Assembly (NCBI GenBank): GCA_025350695.1
Contig: JANXXI010000313.1
Span: 1 to 49,490, forward strand
Source of the DNA: Acidobacteriota bacterium
GTDB lineage: Bacteria > Acidobacteriota > Terriglobia > Bryobacterales > Bryobacteraceae
DNA length: 49,490 nt
Direction of reading: 5' to 3'
The position numbers were made by a program, and so were the translations under genes. The notes beneath the pieces are model-generated. The model worked only from the letters and a program-made list of their open reading frames with translations, did not search any database and was not told where the DNA came from. This document shows positions 35,600 to 43,577 of the stretch, in pieces. Numbering within the stretch: the stretch's first letter is position 1; each line of letters opens with the position of its first letter.

Positions 35600-35900
35600 G
35601 GGCGATTGTCGCGTCCCGGTTTGGCCGAACCCAAGACCATGCCGGCGGCCTCTAATTCTTTGCGCACTCCGGTGGCGATCTCCGCATCAGGATTGCTAAC
35701 GCCTCGATAGAACAGTAACTTCTAATCCGCGTTCCTTAGCCCTTTGCTGTAATTCGGAAGCGGCCATGACACTCTTCGCCGCGCCATGCTCACAAACAAA
35801 CACTACCTTTGGTACGGCTTTCGTTTGCTGCTGTCCAAACGCAGTAAGGGGACGCGATTACGAACAGGCCAGTCAGCATTGCGTATAAGGGGCGAATCAT
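35596..35900 (-). pseudogene. Secreted LMW-phosphatase/ArsC-like gene, frameshifted
   Basis: Reading the minus strand, a signal-peptide-like start (MIRPLYAMLTGLFVIA) is followed in a second frame by KVVFVCEHGAAKSVMAASE, resembling the Cys-x5-Arg/Ser loop region of low-molecular-weight phosphatase/arsenate-reductase-like proteins. After another shift comes GVSNPDAEIATGVRKELEAAG. Two single-base shifts, near 35810 and 35708, thus break one gene of about 100 residues. The protein would have been exported. Whether it belonged to arsenic metabolism, like the arsM ruin at 1655, is inference. The terminal TAA overlaps the convergent lipoprotein stop. Confidence 0.6.
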
Positions 35901-35943
35901 AGCCTCAGCTACCACGGCGTTTCCCATTAATTGGGCCAATACG

Positions 35944-36069
35944 CTAAAACAGAAGAGTGCCGCAGATCAACGCGGCGATAGTAAGCCTCGTTTTTCCGCT
36001 AGCTGTTTTCTTCTCTCCCTGTTCAAAGAGCGGCTCCTTGAGCCATTCGATTCGACACCGAACAGTCAT
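35944..36069 (-). CDS. Possible 41-residue single-helix membrane protein
   Basis: A short frame from ATG 36069 gives a charged N-terminus (EWLKEPLFEQGEKKTASGK) and one hydrophobic helix (LTIAALICGTLLF). No ribosome-binding site or homology was recognised. It may equally be the end of a decayed gene, since the surrounding 600 bases hold two broken genes. Confidence 0.25.
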   Translation of the reverse strand: MTVRCRIEWLKEPLFEQGEKKTASGKTRLTIAALICGTLLF

Positions 36070-36216
36070 TAGACAGTCACGATTTCCAAGCTAGAATGAA
36101 CTAGCTGCAATTTCGGCAGCACAGTACAAGCCCTCGTTTTTCGGTCGTACTTACTCTCCTTGTTCCACAGAGTTGCTTAACCAGCATTTCAGAAAACAAA
36201 CCTTTTTAGGAGAACT

Positions 36217-36993
36217 ATGCAACACGGATATCTCATTGATATGGACGGTGTAATTTACAGGGGCTCCGCTGCGATCCCCGGGGCAGCGGAGTTCATCCGC
36301 TACCTGCAAATGGAACGCATCCCCTATCTATTTTTGACAAACAACTCAGCCTACACGCCGCTCGACGTAGTTCACAAGCTGAAGAAACATGGCATTGATA
36401 CCGCCCCCGAACACGTTTATACTGCTGCCCAGGCCACCGCTGAATTCGTAGCAAAGCAGAGGCCTGATGGGTCGGCATTTGTCATCGGCGAAGGCGGGCT
36501 GCTCACCGCTCTCAGCGACGTGGGCTATGCGATCAGTAATGAAAATCCTGATTACGTGATCATCGGGGAAGGCCGCGTGATGAACTTTGAAATGATGGAG
36601 AAGGCCCATCGCCTGCTAGCCTCCGGCGAAAGCCTCGTCTCCACCAATTCCGATACCTGGTGCCCCACTGAAAATGGTCCACGCCCAGGGTGCGGCGCGC
36701 TGGTGGCGCTGCTTGAATCGGCAAGCGGCAAGAAGGCTTACCACGTTGGCAAGCCCAACCCATTCATGATGCGCGCCGGCCGCAAGCGCATGGGCCTTGC
36801 GACAGACGACGTCATCATGATCGGCGACACCATGGATACCGACATCCGCGGGGCCACGGACCTTGGTTTTCAGAGCATCTTAGTGCTCACCGGATCCAGT
36901 TCGATGAGCACTTTGCGCGACTATCCATTCGCACCTACTCGAGTGGTGGATTCAATCGCACAGTTGGTTCCGGCCAAGTTACTGGTTGCCTAA
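36217..36993 (+). CDS. HAD-superfamily class IIA hydrolase (NagD-like)
   Basis: The 258-residue protein has the HAD motifs: motif I YLIDMDGVIYRG, motif II FLTNNS, motif III with KPNPFMM, and motif IV MIGDTMDTDI. The C2-type cap between motifs II and III and the total length match NagD-type sugar or nucleotide phosphatases (class IIA). It dephosphorylates small phosphorylated metabolites in the cytoplasm; the substrate is open. A clear Shine-Dalgarno (AGGAG) precedes the ATG. It appears monocistronic between regions with pseudogenes and a repeat element. Confidence 0.9.
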   Translation: MQHGYLIDMDGVIYRGSAAIPGAAEFIRYLQMERIPYLFLTNNSAYTPLDVVHKLKKHGIDTAPEHVYTAAQATAEFVAKQRPDGSAFVIGEGGLLTALSDVGYAISNENPDYVIIGEGRVMNFEMMEKAHRLLASGESLVSTNSDTWCPTENGPRPGCGALVALLESASGKKAYHVGKPNPFMMRAGRKRMGLATDDVIMIGDTMDTDIRGATDLGFQSILVLTGSSSMSTLRDYPFAPTRVVDSIAQLVPAKLLVA

Positions 36994-37140
36994 CTATTGG
37001 CGCCTTCCTTCGAACTTCGCAATGTGGTGAATCAGCTTCACCGGGATAGGCCGGCGGCGGCTGGGTATAGCGAGTAGTGCTTCTTCCATCCCGCGAAATA
37101 AAGCAGGAGCCACCTGTGATTTGTGGGCGGTATGTTGCAT
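36994..37140 (-). CDS. Possible 48-residue small protein
   Basis: The minus-strand frame from ATG 37140 to TAG 36994 encodes a basic peptide with SQVAPALFRGMEEALLAI and PIPVKLIHHIAKFEG, compatible with two helices. Its stop is directly next to the end of the convergent HAD gene. No Shine-Dalgarno or known family was recognised, so this is a candidate only; conservation in related genomes would decide. Confidence 0.3.
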   Translation of the reverse strand: MQHTAHKSQVAPALFRGMEEALLAIPSRRRPIPVKLIHHIAKFEGRRQ

Positions 37141-37669
37141 GAGATCGCTTCTTCGGCACTAGTTTAGCCCCCTCTCGGGAATCGGGGAATTCTTCCGAAT
37201 CAGATCATGTTGTTGGGATTCGCACAATAACCCGATTCCATAGGGGCTAGTCGAAATGCCCGTTTGGACAGAAGCGATAGTCACTTTAGAAACCTATAAG
37301 TGAACAGTGTTGGCTCTAAGACGGGTGTGCGTATGAACAGCTGGCCGTAGTTACAGGTCATCCGTTTGTTAGTTTAGGAGCTAGTTGAAAAATGGGGACT
37401 AAACGGATCAGACAGCCTTTTTTCGCAAGTTACCCTTTAGAAAAATCAGTCGCCTGCGATGGCGAAAAAAGATGTCAGTTTCGTTCAGTCCCCGTTTTTC
37501 AACAAACAACAAACTCGTAGCACAATATCTCCAGCATTTTGATGGAAACTAACACGTGGCGCGCAAAGGGGTGCGCCTTGGGTCTTGACTTCAAACAAAC
37601 GGCTATGCAAAAGTTATCCGAACCCTTGGTTGCGTCGTTGAACGCTGGCCAACAGGGAGGAGGCTTGCA
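37141..37669. other. Intergenic region with a palindromic element, upstream of the OmpA/BON gene
   Basis: No coding sequence was recognised. The central 120 bases form a large imperfect palindrome (37384-37503, listed separately). A strong purine-rich ribosome-binding site (AGGGAGGAGG, 37654-37663) closes the region and fixes the TTG start of the next gene. Confidence 0.5.
37384..37503. repeat. 120-base MITE-like palindromic element
   Basis: Terminal arms of 21 bases (37384-37404 and 37483-37503) are inverted copies with two mismatches, beginning GTTGAAAAA and ending TTTTTCAAC. Inside, CTTTTTTCGC and GCGAAAAAAG extend the pairing, leaving a loop of about 45 bases. The ends and the GGGGACT core look like those of an insertion-sequence derivative without transposase. 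No target-site duplication was clear. Only one copy was seen in the window. Confidence 0.55.
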
Positions 37670-38350
37670 TTGAGCAAAACCTTGTTGTCGCTGTTGGGCT
37701 TATTAGCGTTCGCGATCCTGGGCTATTTCTGTATTTATTCACACCATCGTCACGAAATCCAAGCAGACATTCAGGGGCGGACCATAGCTGCGTTACGCGA
37801 CGCGTGTCCGGCAGCCAGAGTAACCACCGACGGGAGAGATGTCACGCTCACCGGCGTGGTGGCCACCGACGAGGTTAAGCGCCGCTGTGAAAAACTTGCC
37901 ACCGGCATTTGGGGTAATAACGCGGTCGCCAACAAGCTAACCGTGGAACAAATAAAGGTCGACACTCCAGTCCAGGCGGCCGCCAAGTCGTGCCAAACCC
38001 AGTTCAATGAATTGCTAAAAGGCGAAACGATTTTGTTTGTCACAGGTAGCGCCCTAGTGGACCCCGCGAGCCATGAATTGCTCGACAAATTGGCTGAAGA
38101 GGCTAAGGAATGCCCCGAAGCGAAAGTAACGATCGCCGGCCATACCGACCATCAGGGTGCAGCCGCTTCTAACCAGAAGTTAAGTGAACAACGGGCCAGT
38201 TCGGTTGTGGCATACCTGAAACAAAAGGGTATTGCCGCATCCAGGCTAACAGCCGTAGGCTACGGCTTTGACAAGCCCGTCGCCAGCAATTCCACCCCCG
38301 AGGGAATGCAAAAGAATCGCAGGATTGAGTTTAACGTAGAAGGAATATAG
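37670..38350 (+). CDS. OmpA-like protein with BON domain and N-terminal anchor
   Basis: The 226-residue protein has an N-terminal membrane helix (LLSLLGLLAFAILGYFCIYS), a BON domain (about 30-90: ALRDACPAARVTTDGRDVTLTGVVATDEVKRR) and a C-terminal OmpA peptidoglycan-binding domain (ILFVTGSALVDPAS; VTIAGHTDHQGAAASNQKLSEQRA; SRLTAVGYGFDKPVA; NRRIEF). It should tether the envelope to the cell wall, with the BON domain binding lipid or a partner. The start is TTG, supported by the AGGGAGGAGG site six bases before it. The coiled-coil gene follows after 7 bases, so the two form an operon. Confidence 0.88.
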   Translation: MSKTLLSLLGLLAFAILGYFCIYSHHRHEIQADIQGRTIAALRDACPAARVTTDGRDVTLTGVVATDEVKRRCEKLATGIWGNNAVANKLTVEQIKVDTPVQAAAKSCQTQFNELLKGETILFVTGSALVDPASHELLDKLAEEAKECPEAKVTIAGHTDHQGAAASNQKLSEQRASSVVAYLKQKGIAASRLTAVGYGFDKPVASNSTPEGMQKNRRIEFNVEGI

Positions 38351-38357
38351 GCCGAAT

Positions 38358-39947
38358 ATGAGTTACTTAGTCACCCAAATGTGGATGTGCCTGCTTGCCG
38401 CGGGATTGCTTGGATTTGTTCTTGGCTGGCTGCTGAAACAGCTAGGTTTGGGCAGTAAGTTGGAAGAGCTGGAAACGAGTTGGAAATCACGTCTTGCCGG
38501 AGTTGAAGGCGAGCGCGACAAACTCAGAGCCAATGCAGCTGAACTTACGGCTCAGTCAAGGAAAGTGGAAACGGACTGGACGGCAAAATACGGCGCACTT
38601 AGCGGTGATCACGACAAATTGAAGCTGTCATTAATTGAAGTGGATAAAAAATATGCCGGTTTTGACGCGGATTGGAAAGCCAAGTGGGCCGCGCTCGAGA
38701 CTGAAAAGAAGAAACTGGCCTCCGAACATGAAGGTTGCAGTGCGAAGGTTGCCGCCGCCGAAAAGGATTTGGCCGCTTGGAAACTGCAATTCGCCGACCT
38801 TGAAAAAACGGCGGAGACAGCCAAGGCCGATCACGATTCGTTGAACGCCAAACTTGCCGCTGGCACGGCTGCATTGGCCGCGGCCGAAGCGGCGCGTATC
38901 GCGTTGGGTAACGATTCAAGGAAGCTGTCCGCTGAGCTGGAAGCCGAAAAAGCGAAGCACGCCGCCAGGGAAGCTGACTGGAAATCGAAATGGGCGATGC
39001 ATGATAAAGAGTTGGGTTCCTGGAAGTTGAAGTTTGCGGACCTTCAGAAGGCTGGTTCCGGCGCGAAGGCTGATCATGACTCGTTAAGCGCCAAGTTCGC
39101 TGCCGGTGCTGCTGCCTTGGCTGCCGCGGAAGCCGCCCGTCATGCATTGAGCAACGACGCAAAGAAGCTGGCGGATCAATTGGAACAGGAGAAAGGGAAG
39201 TACTCACACCTCGACACCGATTGGCGCGCAAAGTGGGCCATTCTGGAAAAGGAGCGCAATCAGTTAAAAGCGGACATTGATCTGAAGGCCAAACACGAAC
39301 ACGAAGTTCACGAAAAGCATCAGGAAGCCGAAGCCCATTGGAAATCGCGATGGGTTGCGCTGGAGAAAGAACGTGACAGTCTGAAGGCTCAGTTGGAAGC
39401 CGCGGGCAAGAATGACGGTACCATCCATGCTCAACTGCAGGACGCCCAAGCTAAGCTAGGCGCGTCCGACGCCGATTGGACGGGACGCATCGCGACGTTA
39501 GAAGCGGAACTGGACAAGTTGAGAAACGCGAAGCCTGCTGTTTTGGGTGACATTGAGGATATTGAAGGTATCGGTCCATCATACGGCGACAAGCTTCGCG
39601 GTGTGGGAATCGCTTGGATCAAACAATTACTGGAACGCGGAGCCAACAAGGAAGGGCGTGATGAGATCGCAGCTTCCTCGGGCATTGCGTATCCGCTGAT
39701 CCTCAAATGGACCAATATTGCTGATCTTCTTCGCTTGCGGGGCGTGACGCCGGATTGGGCAGAACTGCTCGAAGCCTCCGGCGTGGACACAGTGAAGGAA
39801 ATCAAGCAACGCGTGCCTGGCAATTTACTTACAAAGATGACCGAAGTGAATGCGGAGAAGCACTTGGCTCCGTCGCTGCCTACCATCGAATTGGTAACCA
39901 GTTGGGTGGAGCAGGCCAAGGCAATACCTCCGATCCTGACTTACTAA
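38358..39947 (+). CDS. Membrane-anchored Trp-patterned coiled-coil protein with C-terminal HhH/DUF4332-like domain
   Basis: The 529-residue protein has a membrane helix (MWMCLLAAGLLGFVLGWLL), then about 350 residues of Ala/Lys/Glu-rich coiled coil, then a helix-hairpin-helix domain (391-529: DIEDIEGIGPSYGDKLRGVGI and RLRGVTPDWAELLEASGVD). The coil holds two tandem 81-residue repeats (141-221 and 222-302, starting WKLxFADLxK) and a motif W-x-(A/S/G)-(K/R)-(W/Y/L/I) recurring about seven times (near 42, 74, 106, 208, 289, 328, 374). The terminal domain resembles DUF4332, usually seen with OmpA-like or extracytoplasmic proteins. It is co-transcribed with the OmpA/BON gene and followed by a UUCG terminator. 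A periplasm-spanning or cytoplasmic rod is inferred. Confidence 0.75.
   Translation: MSYLVTQMWMCLLAAGLLGFVLGWLLKQLGLGSKLEELETSWKSRLAGVEGERDKLRANAAELTAQSRKVETDWTAKYGALSGDHDKLKLSLIEVDKKYAGFDADWKAKWAALETEKKKLASEHEGCSAKVAAAEKDLAAWKLQFADLEKTAETAKADHDSLNAKLAAGTAALAAAEAARIALGNDSRKLSAELEAEKAKHAAREADWKSKWAMHDKELGSWKLKFADLQKAGSGAKADHDSLSAKFAAGAAALAAAEAARHALSNDAKKLADQLEQEKGKYSHLDTDWRAKWAILEKERNQLKADIDLKAKHEHEVHEKHQEAEAHWKSRWVALEKERDSLKAQLEAAGKNDGTIHAQLQDAQAKLGASDADWTGRIATLEAELDKLRNAKPAVLGDIEDIEGIGPSYGDKLRGVGIAWIKQLLERGANKEGRDEIAASSGIAYPLILKWTNIADLLRLRGVTPDWAELLEASGVDTVKEIKQRVPGNLLTKMTEVNAEKHLAPSLPTIELVTSWVEQAKAIPPILTY
38778..39263 (+). repeat. Two tandem 243-base repeats inside the coiled-coil gene
   Basis: Codons 141-221 and 222-302 encode copies of the same 81-residue unit. 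Matching blocks include ADHDSL, AAALAAAEAAR and the DW-x-x-KWA end. Third-position differences are common, so the duplication is not recent. Confidence 0.75.
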
Positions 39948-39965
39948 CGTGGGCGGTTTGAATAG

Positions 39966-39995
39966 AGGCCTTCCTTCGGGGAGGCCTTTTCATTT
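39966..39995 (+). terminator. Intrinsic terminator with UUCG tetraloop
   Basis: AGGCCTTCC (39966-39974) pairs with GGGAGGCCT (39979-39987) around a TTCG loop closed by C-G, the extra-stable cUUCGg hairpin, followed by TTT and a further T-rich stretch. It ends the OmpA/coiled-coil operon. Confidence 0.85.
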
Positions 39996-40023
39996 GGCGC
40001 CTGCCCGTCATATCATAGGCAGG

Positions 40024-40896
40024 ATGAAACCCTTCACAGCCCACACGGTGTTAGCTCTTGTAGCGTGCCTCCAAGCGGCCGAGCCGCAAGTTGTTCGTAT
40101 TTGGCCTAAGGGAATTCCCAATAGCTGGCCCGCTCCTACAGGCGCTGAAAAGATTGACGAGCGCGGTAAAGACGGGGTTAAGGATCGGGCTGTGTCGAAC
40201 GTCACGGACCCCACGATTGAGGTCTATCTGCCGGAGCCTGCCGTGCGTAATGGGGCGGCCGTGCTGATCGCCCCAGGTGGCGGTTACGCCCGTATGGCCT
40301 ACGATAAGGAAGGTATTGAAGTGGCGCGCTGGCTTAACTCCATCGGCATCGCCGGTATCGTGTTGAAATACCGATTGCCCGAAATGCCAAAAGACGCCGC
40401 GGTTCGGCGAACGGCCTTGTTTGGCGACGCGGCCATCGGCGCGAAAGTTGTGCGGGTCAGTCTTGAGGATGCCTCTGAAGCGATGAAAATCATTCGCTCC
40501 AATGCCGCCAAGTGGAATATCGACAAGGACCGCGTCGGCATGATGGGCTTCTCGGCCGGCGGCCATTTGACCGCCCTGATGGGAGTTCAGGAATCCGAAG
40601 CGGTCCGCCCGAACTTTCTGGGCTTGATCTATGCCGCCATTCCGGAAGTGATCAGTGTCGGCAAAGACACGCCGCAAAGTTTCTTTGTACATGCCAGTGA
40701 CGACCCCTCGGTACCCACCGATTCGAGCATCCATTTCTATCAGGCGTTACGCAAGCAAAAGATCCCGGCCGAGCTGCACATCTTCAGCGAAGGCGGGCAT
40801 GGTTTCGGAATTAAGAAATCGGGCAAAACGTCGGAGCATTGGCCCGCGCGTTTTGAAACTTGGTTCAAAGCGATGAAGTGTCCCTGCGAGAACTAA
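40024..40896 (+). CDS. Secreted alpha/beta hydrolase (BD-FAE-type esterase)
   Basis: The 290-residue protein has a signal peptide (TAHTVLALVACLQAA) and the esterase/lipase fold: GGGYARMAYDKEGIEVARWL, the nucleophile elbow GFSAGGH, Asp in HASDDPSVP and His in GGHGFG, completing Ser-Asp-His. It belongs to the polysaccharide-esterase/xylanase-associated family and probably removes acyl groups from plant glycans. A paralogue lies at 48217-49086. The ATG at 40024 is preferred over an upstream start because the signal peptide begins there and a TATCAT box ends 8 bases before it. Confidence 0.88.
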   Translation: MKPFTAHTVLALVACLQAAEPQVVRIWPKGIPNSWPAPTGAEKIDERGKDGVKDRAVSNVTDPTIEVYLPEPAVRNGAAVLIAPGGGYARMAYDKEGIEVARWLNSIGIAGIVLKYRLPEMPKDAAVRRTALFGDAAIGAKVVRVSLEDASEAMKIIRSNAAKWNIDKDRVGMMGFSAGGHLTALMGVQESEAVRPNFLGLIYAAIPEVISVGKDTPQSFFVHASDDPSVPTDSSIHFYQALRKQKIPAELHIFSEGGHGFGIKKSGKTSEHWPARFETWFKAMKCPCEN

Positions 40897-40901
40897 CTGA
40901 C

Positions 40902-41348
40902 GTGTCACCTGAAGCCCAGCTGTCTGGATTTTTAGCCAAATTCAACCCGGACGTCGCCGCCATCGCCACTGAAGCTCGCGCGAAAATGCGGGCGTTGTTA
41001 CCAGGGGCGACGGAGCTCGTGTACGACAATTACAATGCTCTGGCGATAGGGTATGCTCCTCGAGAAAAGACATCGGAGGGAGTGTTTTCCTTGGCCGTAT
41101 ATCCGCGATGGGTGAGCTTGTTCTTCTTAAAGGCCCAAGGTCTGCGGGACGGGTCGAACGTGCTGAAGGGGAGCGGGAAAGTGGTCCGTCACATTGTACT
41201 GAAAGACGCTTCAACGCTTGACGATCCGGCTGTTCGGGAGTTGATGGAACAGGCGCTGAAGCTGCACCCGATTGACGCCACTAACAAACCCAGCTTGATC
41301 ATAAAATCCATCTCCGCTAAGCAGAGGCCCAGGCGCCCTGCTCACTAA
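40902..41348 (+). CDS. DUF1801 family protein
   Basis: The 148-residue protein matches DUF1801/YdhG: RALLPGATELVYDNYNALAIGY, FSLAVYPRWVSLFFLKA and a C-terminal helix (VRELMEQALKLH). Function unknown; members are small cytoplasmic proteins. The GTG at 40902, six bases after the esterase stop, is the most likely start; a TTG at 40860 would overlap the esterase by 37 bases. It is probably co-transcribed with the esterase. Confidence 0.75.
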   Translation: MSPEAQLSGFLAKFNPDVAAIATEARAKMRALLPGATELVYDNYNALAIGYAPREKTSEGVFSLAVYPRWVSLFFLKAQGLRDGSNVLKGSGKVVRHIVLKDASTLDDPAVRELMEQALKLHPIDATNKPSLIIKSISAKQRPRRPAH

Positions 41349-41383
41349 GCTCCGCCCTCCACTTCTGGTATGGTGATTGAACT

Positions 41384-41809
41384 ATGAAACTCTTCCAAAT
41401 ACTTCTACTCGCCCTTTTGGTTCGCCGTGCGGCAACAGCCCAAGACATTGCAGGACGCTGGGCTGGCACTGCCGCCACAACGGACGAGGCTGGCGCCAAG
41501 CGGCAAGAAAATCATGTCTTCGAAATTAAGAATCAAGACGGGAAGCTTACGGGTTTGTTAGTCAACCGCAACGGAAATGGCGGCAAGGACGTACAGATTC
41601 AGCAAGACGGCGCCAAGTTCAACTTCGTGGTCTTCTTGCCACTCGATGGCGGAGAGTATCTCCACTGGAAGTTCGAGTTAAAGGACGACAATTTGGTTGG
41701 GATCTACATCGTAACGCACGACAATCCAAAGAAATGGATTTACGATCGTACCGGCGCCATTACAGCATCAAGGGCCAAAGCCCCCATGGCGACTCCGGCC
41801 CTGAAGTAG
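41384..41809 (+). CDS. Small secreted protein of unknown function
   Basis: The 141-residue protein has a signal peptide (LFQILLLALLVRRAATA-Q) followed by a compact beta-rich domain (DIAGRWAGTA; HVFEIKNQDGKLTGLLV; FNFVVFLPLDGGEYLHWKFEL; LVGIYIVTHD), consistent with a lipocalin-like or small beta-barrel fold. No family is recognised with confidence. A TATGGT box ends 10 bases before the ATG. It lies between the DUF1801 gene and the ABC-F gene. Confidence 0.68.
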   Translation: MKLFQILLLALLVRRAATAQDIAGRWAGTAATTDEAGAKRQENHVFEIKNQDGKLTGLLVNRNGNGGKDVQIQQDGAKFNFVVFLPLDGGEYLHWKFELKDDNLVGIYIVTHDNPKKWIYDRTGAITASRAKAPMATPALK

Positions 41810-41888
41810 GGCTGAAGCGCCTTCGGCGGGCTCTCCGATAGTCGGAAATACGCGCCACACCCCATACACGATACAATAAGAGTTCCCC

Positions 41889-43496
41889 GTGATTTCAGTA
41901 AGCAATGTAACCATGCGCTACGGCGCCAAGATTTTGTTTGAAGATGTGTCCACAGCTTTTCTGGACGACCGCCGCTATGGTCTGACCGGTCCCAACGGTT
42001 CCGGCAAGTCCACCTTCATGAAACTCCTCACCGGAGAATTAGAGGCTCAAAAGGGCGCTGTTGTTCGTCCCCGCAAGTTCGGCGTCTTGAAACAAGATCA
42101 GTCTGCCTTTGACGCCTATCGAGTCATCGATACCGTCATCATGGGCAATCGGATTCTTTGGGCAGCCCTCGAAGAGCGCGAAACGATTTACGCCAAGGCC
42201 GATATGACCGACGCCGACGGTATGCGCCTAGGCGAACTCGAAGGCATCGTTGGCGATGAAGATGGCTACACCGCCGAAAGTGATGCAGCCGTGCTGCTCG
42301 ACGGCCTCGACGTGCCCATCGAGTTCCACGAACGTATGATGAGCGAACTGCAAGGCGGCCATAAAGTACGCGTGCTGCTGGCCCAAGCATTGTTCGGACA
42401 TCCCGGCGCACTGTTCCTCGACGAACCTACTAACTATCTCGATCTTGAATCGATTCACTGGCTTGAAGATTTCCTCAATCACTACGAAGGGACGCTCATC
42501 GTCATCTCCCATGACCGTCACTTCCTGAATAACGTTTGCACCCACATCGCCGACATCGACTATCAAACGATCATCACTTACCCCGGCGGTTACGACGACA
42601 TGGTGATGCGCAAGACTAGCATCCGGTCCAAGATCGAATCGGAAAACGCGCAGCGCGAAAAGAAAATTGCCCAGTTGAGCGAATTCATCCAGCGCTTCTC
42701 GGCCGGTACTCGGTCGAGCCAGGTGACGTCCCGAAAGAAGGAAGTGGAGCGGCTGCAAAGTTCGGATTTGGCGCGATCCAACATCGCACGTCCCTTCATC
42801 CGGTTTCAAATGAACCGTCCGTCGGGCCGCACCGCGATAGATATTAAGGGCGTCTCCAAAACTTACGGCGACAATCAGGTAATCAAGAATTTCGGGGCCA
42901 ATGTGCAGCGTGGCGAAAAAATCGCACTCGTTGGACGTAACGGTGTGGGTAAGACTACTCTGTTGAAAGCTCTGTTGAAGAACGCGCCGATGGCTGATGA
43001 ACCGGAAGCTTCGCTCGATGCCGGGGAAGTGACCTGGGGTCACGAAGCCACGATCGGGTACTTCTCACAAGATCACCGCGGGTCGATTCAAAATGGTATG
43101 AACGCCCTCGAATGGTTGTACCAATTTAATCCACAGGCTTCTCAGGAAGAGTTGCGCGGCCTCTTGGGGCAGATGCTATTCAGCGGCGAGGAAGGTTTGA
43201 AGCCCACCGACGCGCTTTCAGGTGGTGAGGCCGCACGGCTGATCATGTGCAAGCTGATGCTGCAAAAGCCGAACGTGCTGGTTTTCGACGAACCGACGAA
43301 CCATTTGGACTTGGAAGCGATCATGGCCTTGAACATTGCCCTTCAGAAGTTTGAAGGCACAGTGTTGCTGGTGACCCATGACGAAGATCTAATCGAAGAA
43401 GTGGCGACGCGAATCTGGCGCTTCGATCATGGAGAGATTGAAGACTTCAAGGATAATTATGAGGAGTACTTGAAGATTTATCCCGTAGCGCGTTAG
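41889..43496 (+). CDS. ABC-F family ATPase, YbiT-like
   Basis: The 535-residue soluble protein has two ABC domains and no membrane segment. Domain 1 has Walker A GPNGSGKST, a non-canonical signature SELQGGHKVRV and Walker B LFLDEPTNYLDLES; domain 2 has GRNGVGKTT, ALSGGEAARL and VFDEPTNHLDLEA. The linker (about 240-300) is basic, as in translation-factor ABC-F proteins. The whole order resembles E. coli YbiT, which also departs from LSGGQ in domain 1. It is expected to bind the ribosomal E site. The start is GTG, 11 bases after a TACAAT box. No resistance function is implied. Confidence 0.92.
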   Translation: MISVSNVTMRYGAKILFEDVSTAFLDDRRYGLTGPNGSGKSTFMKLLTGELEAQKGAVVRPRKFGVLKQDQSAFDAYRVIDTVIMGNRILWAALEERETIYAKADMTDADGMRLGELEGIVGDEDGYTAESDAAVLLDGLDVPIEFHERMMSELQGGHKVRVLLAQALFGHPGALFLDEPTNYLDLESIHWLEDFLNHYEGTLIVISHDRHFLNNVCTHIADIDYQTIITYPGGYDDMVMRKTSIRSKIESENAQREKKIAQLSEFIQRFSAGTRSSQVTSRKKEVERLQSSDLARSNIARPFIRFQMNRPSGRTAIDIKGVSKTYGDNQVIKNFGANVQRGEKIALVGRNGVGKTTLLKALLKNAPMADEPEASLDAGEVTWGHEATIGYFSQDHRGSIQNGMNALEWLYQFNPQASQEELRGLLGQMLFSGEEGLKPTDALSGGEAARLIMCKLMLQKPNVLVFDEPTNHLDLEAIMALNIALQKFEGTVLLVTHDEDLIEEVATRIWRFDHGEIEDFKDNYEEYLKIYPVAR

Positions 43497-43577
43497 TTCT
43501 TTGGCCGCTGCCCTCGCAAACTGCGGCGGGCGGCGGATGATCTCATTAGTCACAAACACACCTGTGACGCGGATCAT
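43497..43577 (-). pseudogene. Remnant of a PIN-like toxin gene
   Basis: The ATG at 43577 overlaps the antitoxin stop by 4 bases (ATGA), the normal vapBC arrangement. About 27 residues (MIRVTGVFVTNEIIRRPPQF) weakly resemble the N-terminus of PIN-domain toxins (MIRVVxDTNVFISA). The rest of the toxin is missing; the frame runs on into the end of the ABC-F gene on the other strand and means nothing there. The catalytic Asp is not recognisable. Confidence 0.4.

Noticed and set aside
42228-43043. Minus-strand frame of 271 codons inside the ABC-F gene
   Set aside because: Shadow of a firmly identified ATPase.
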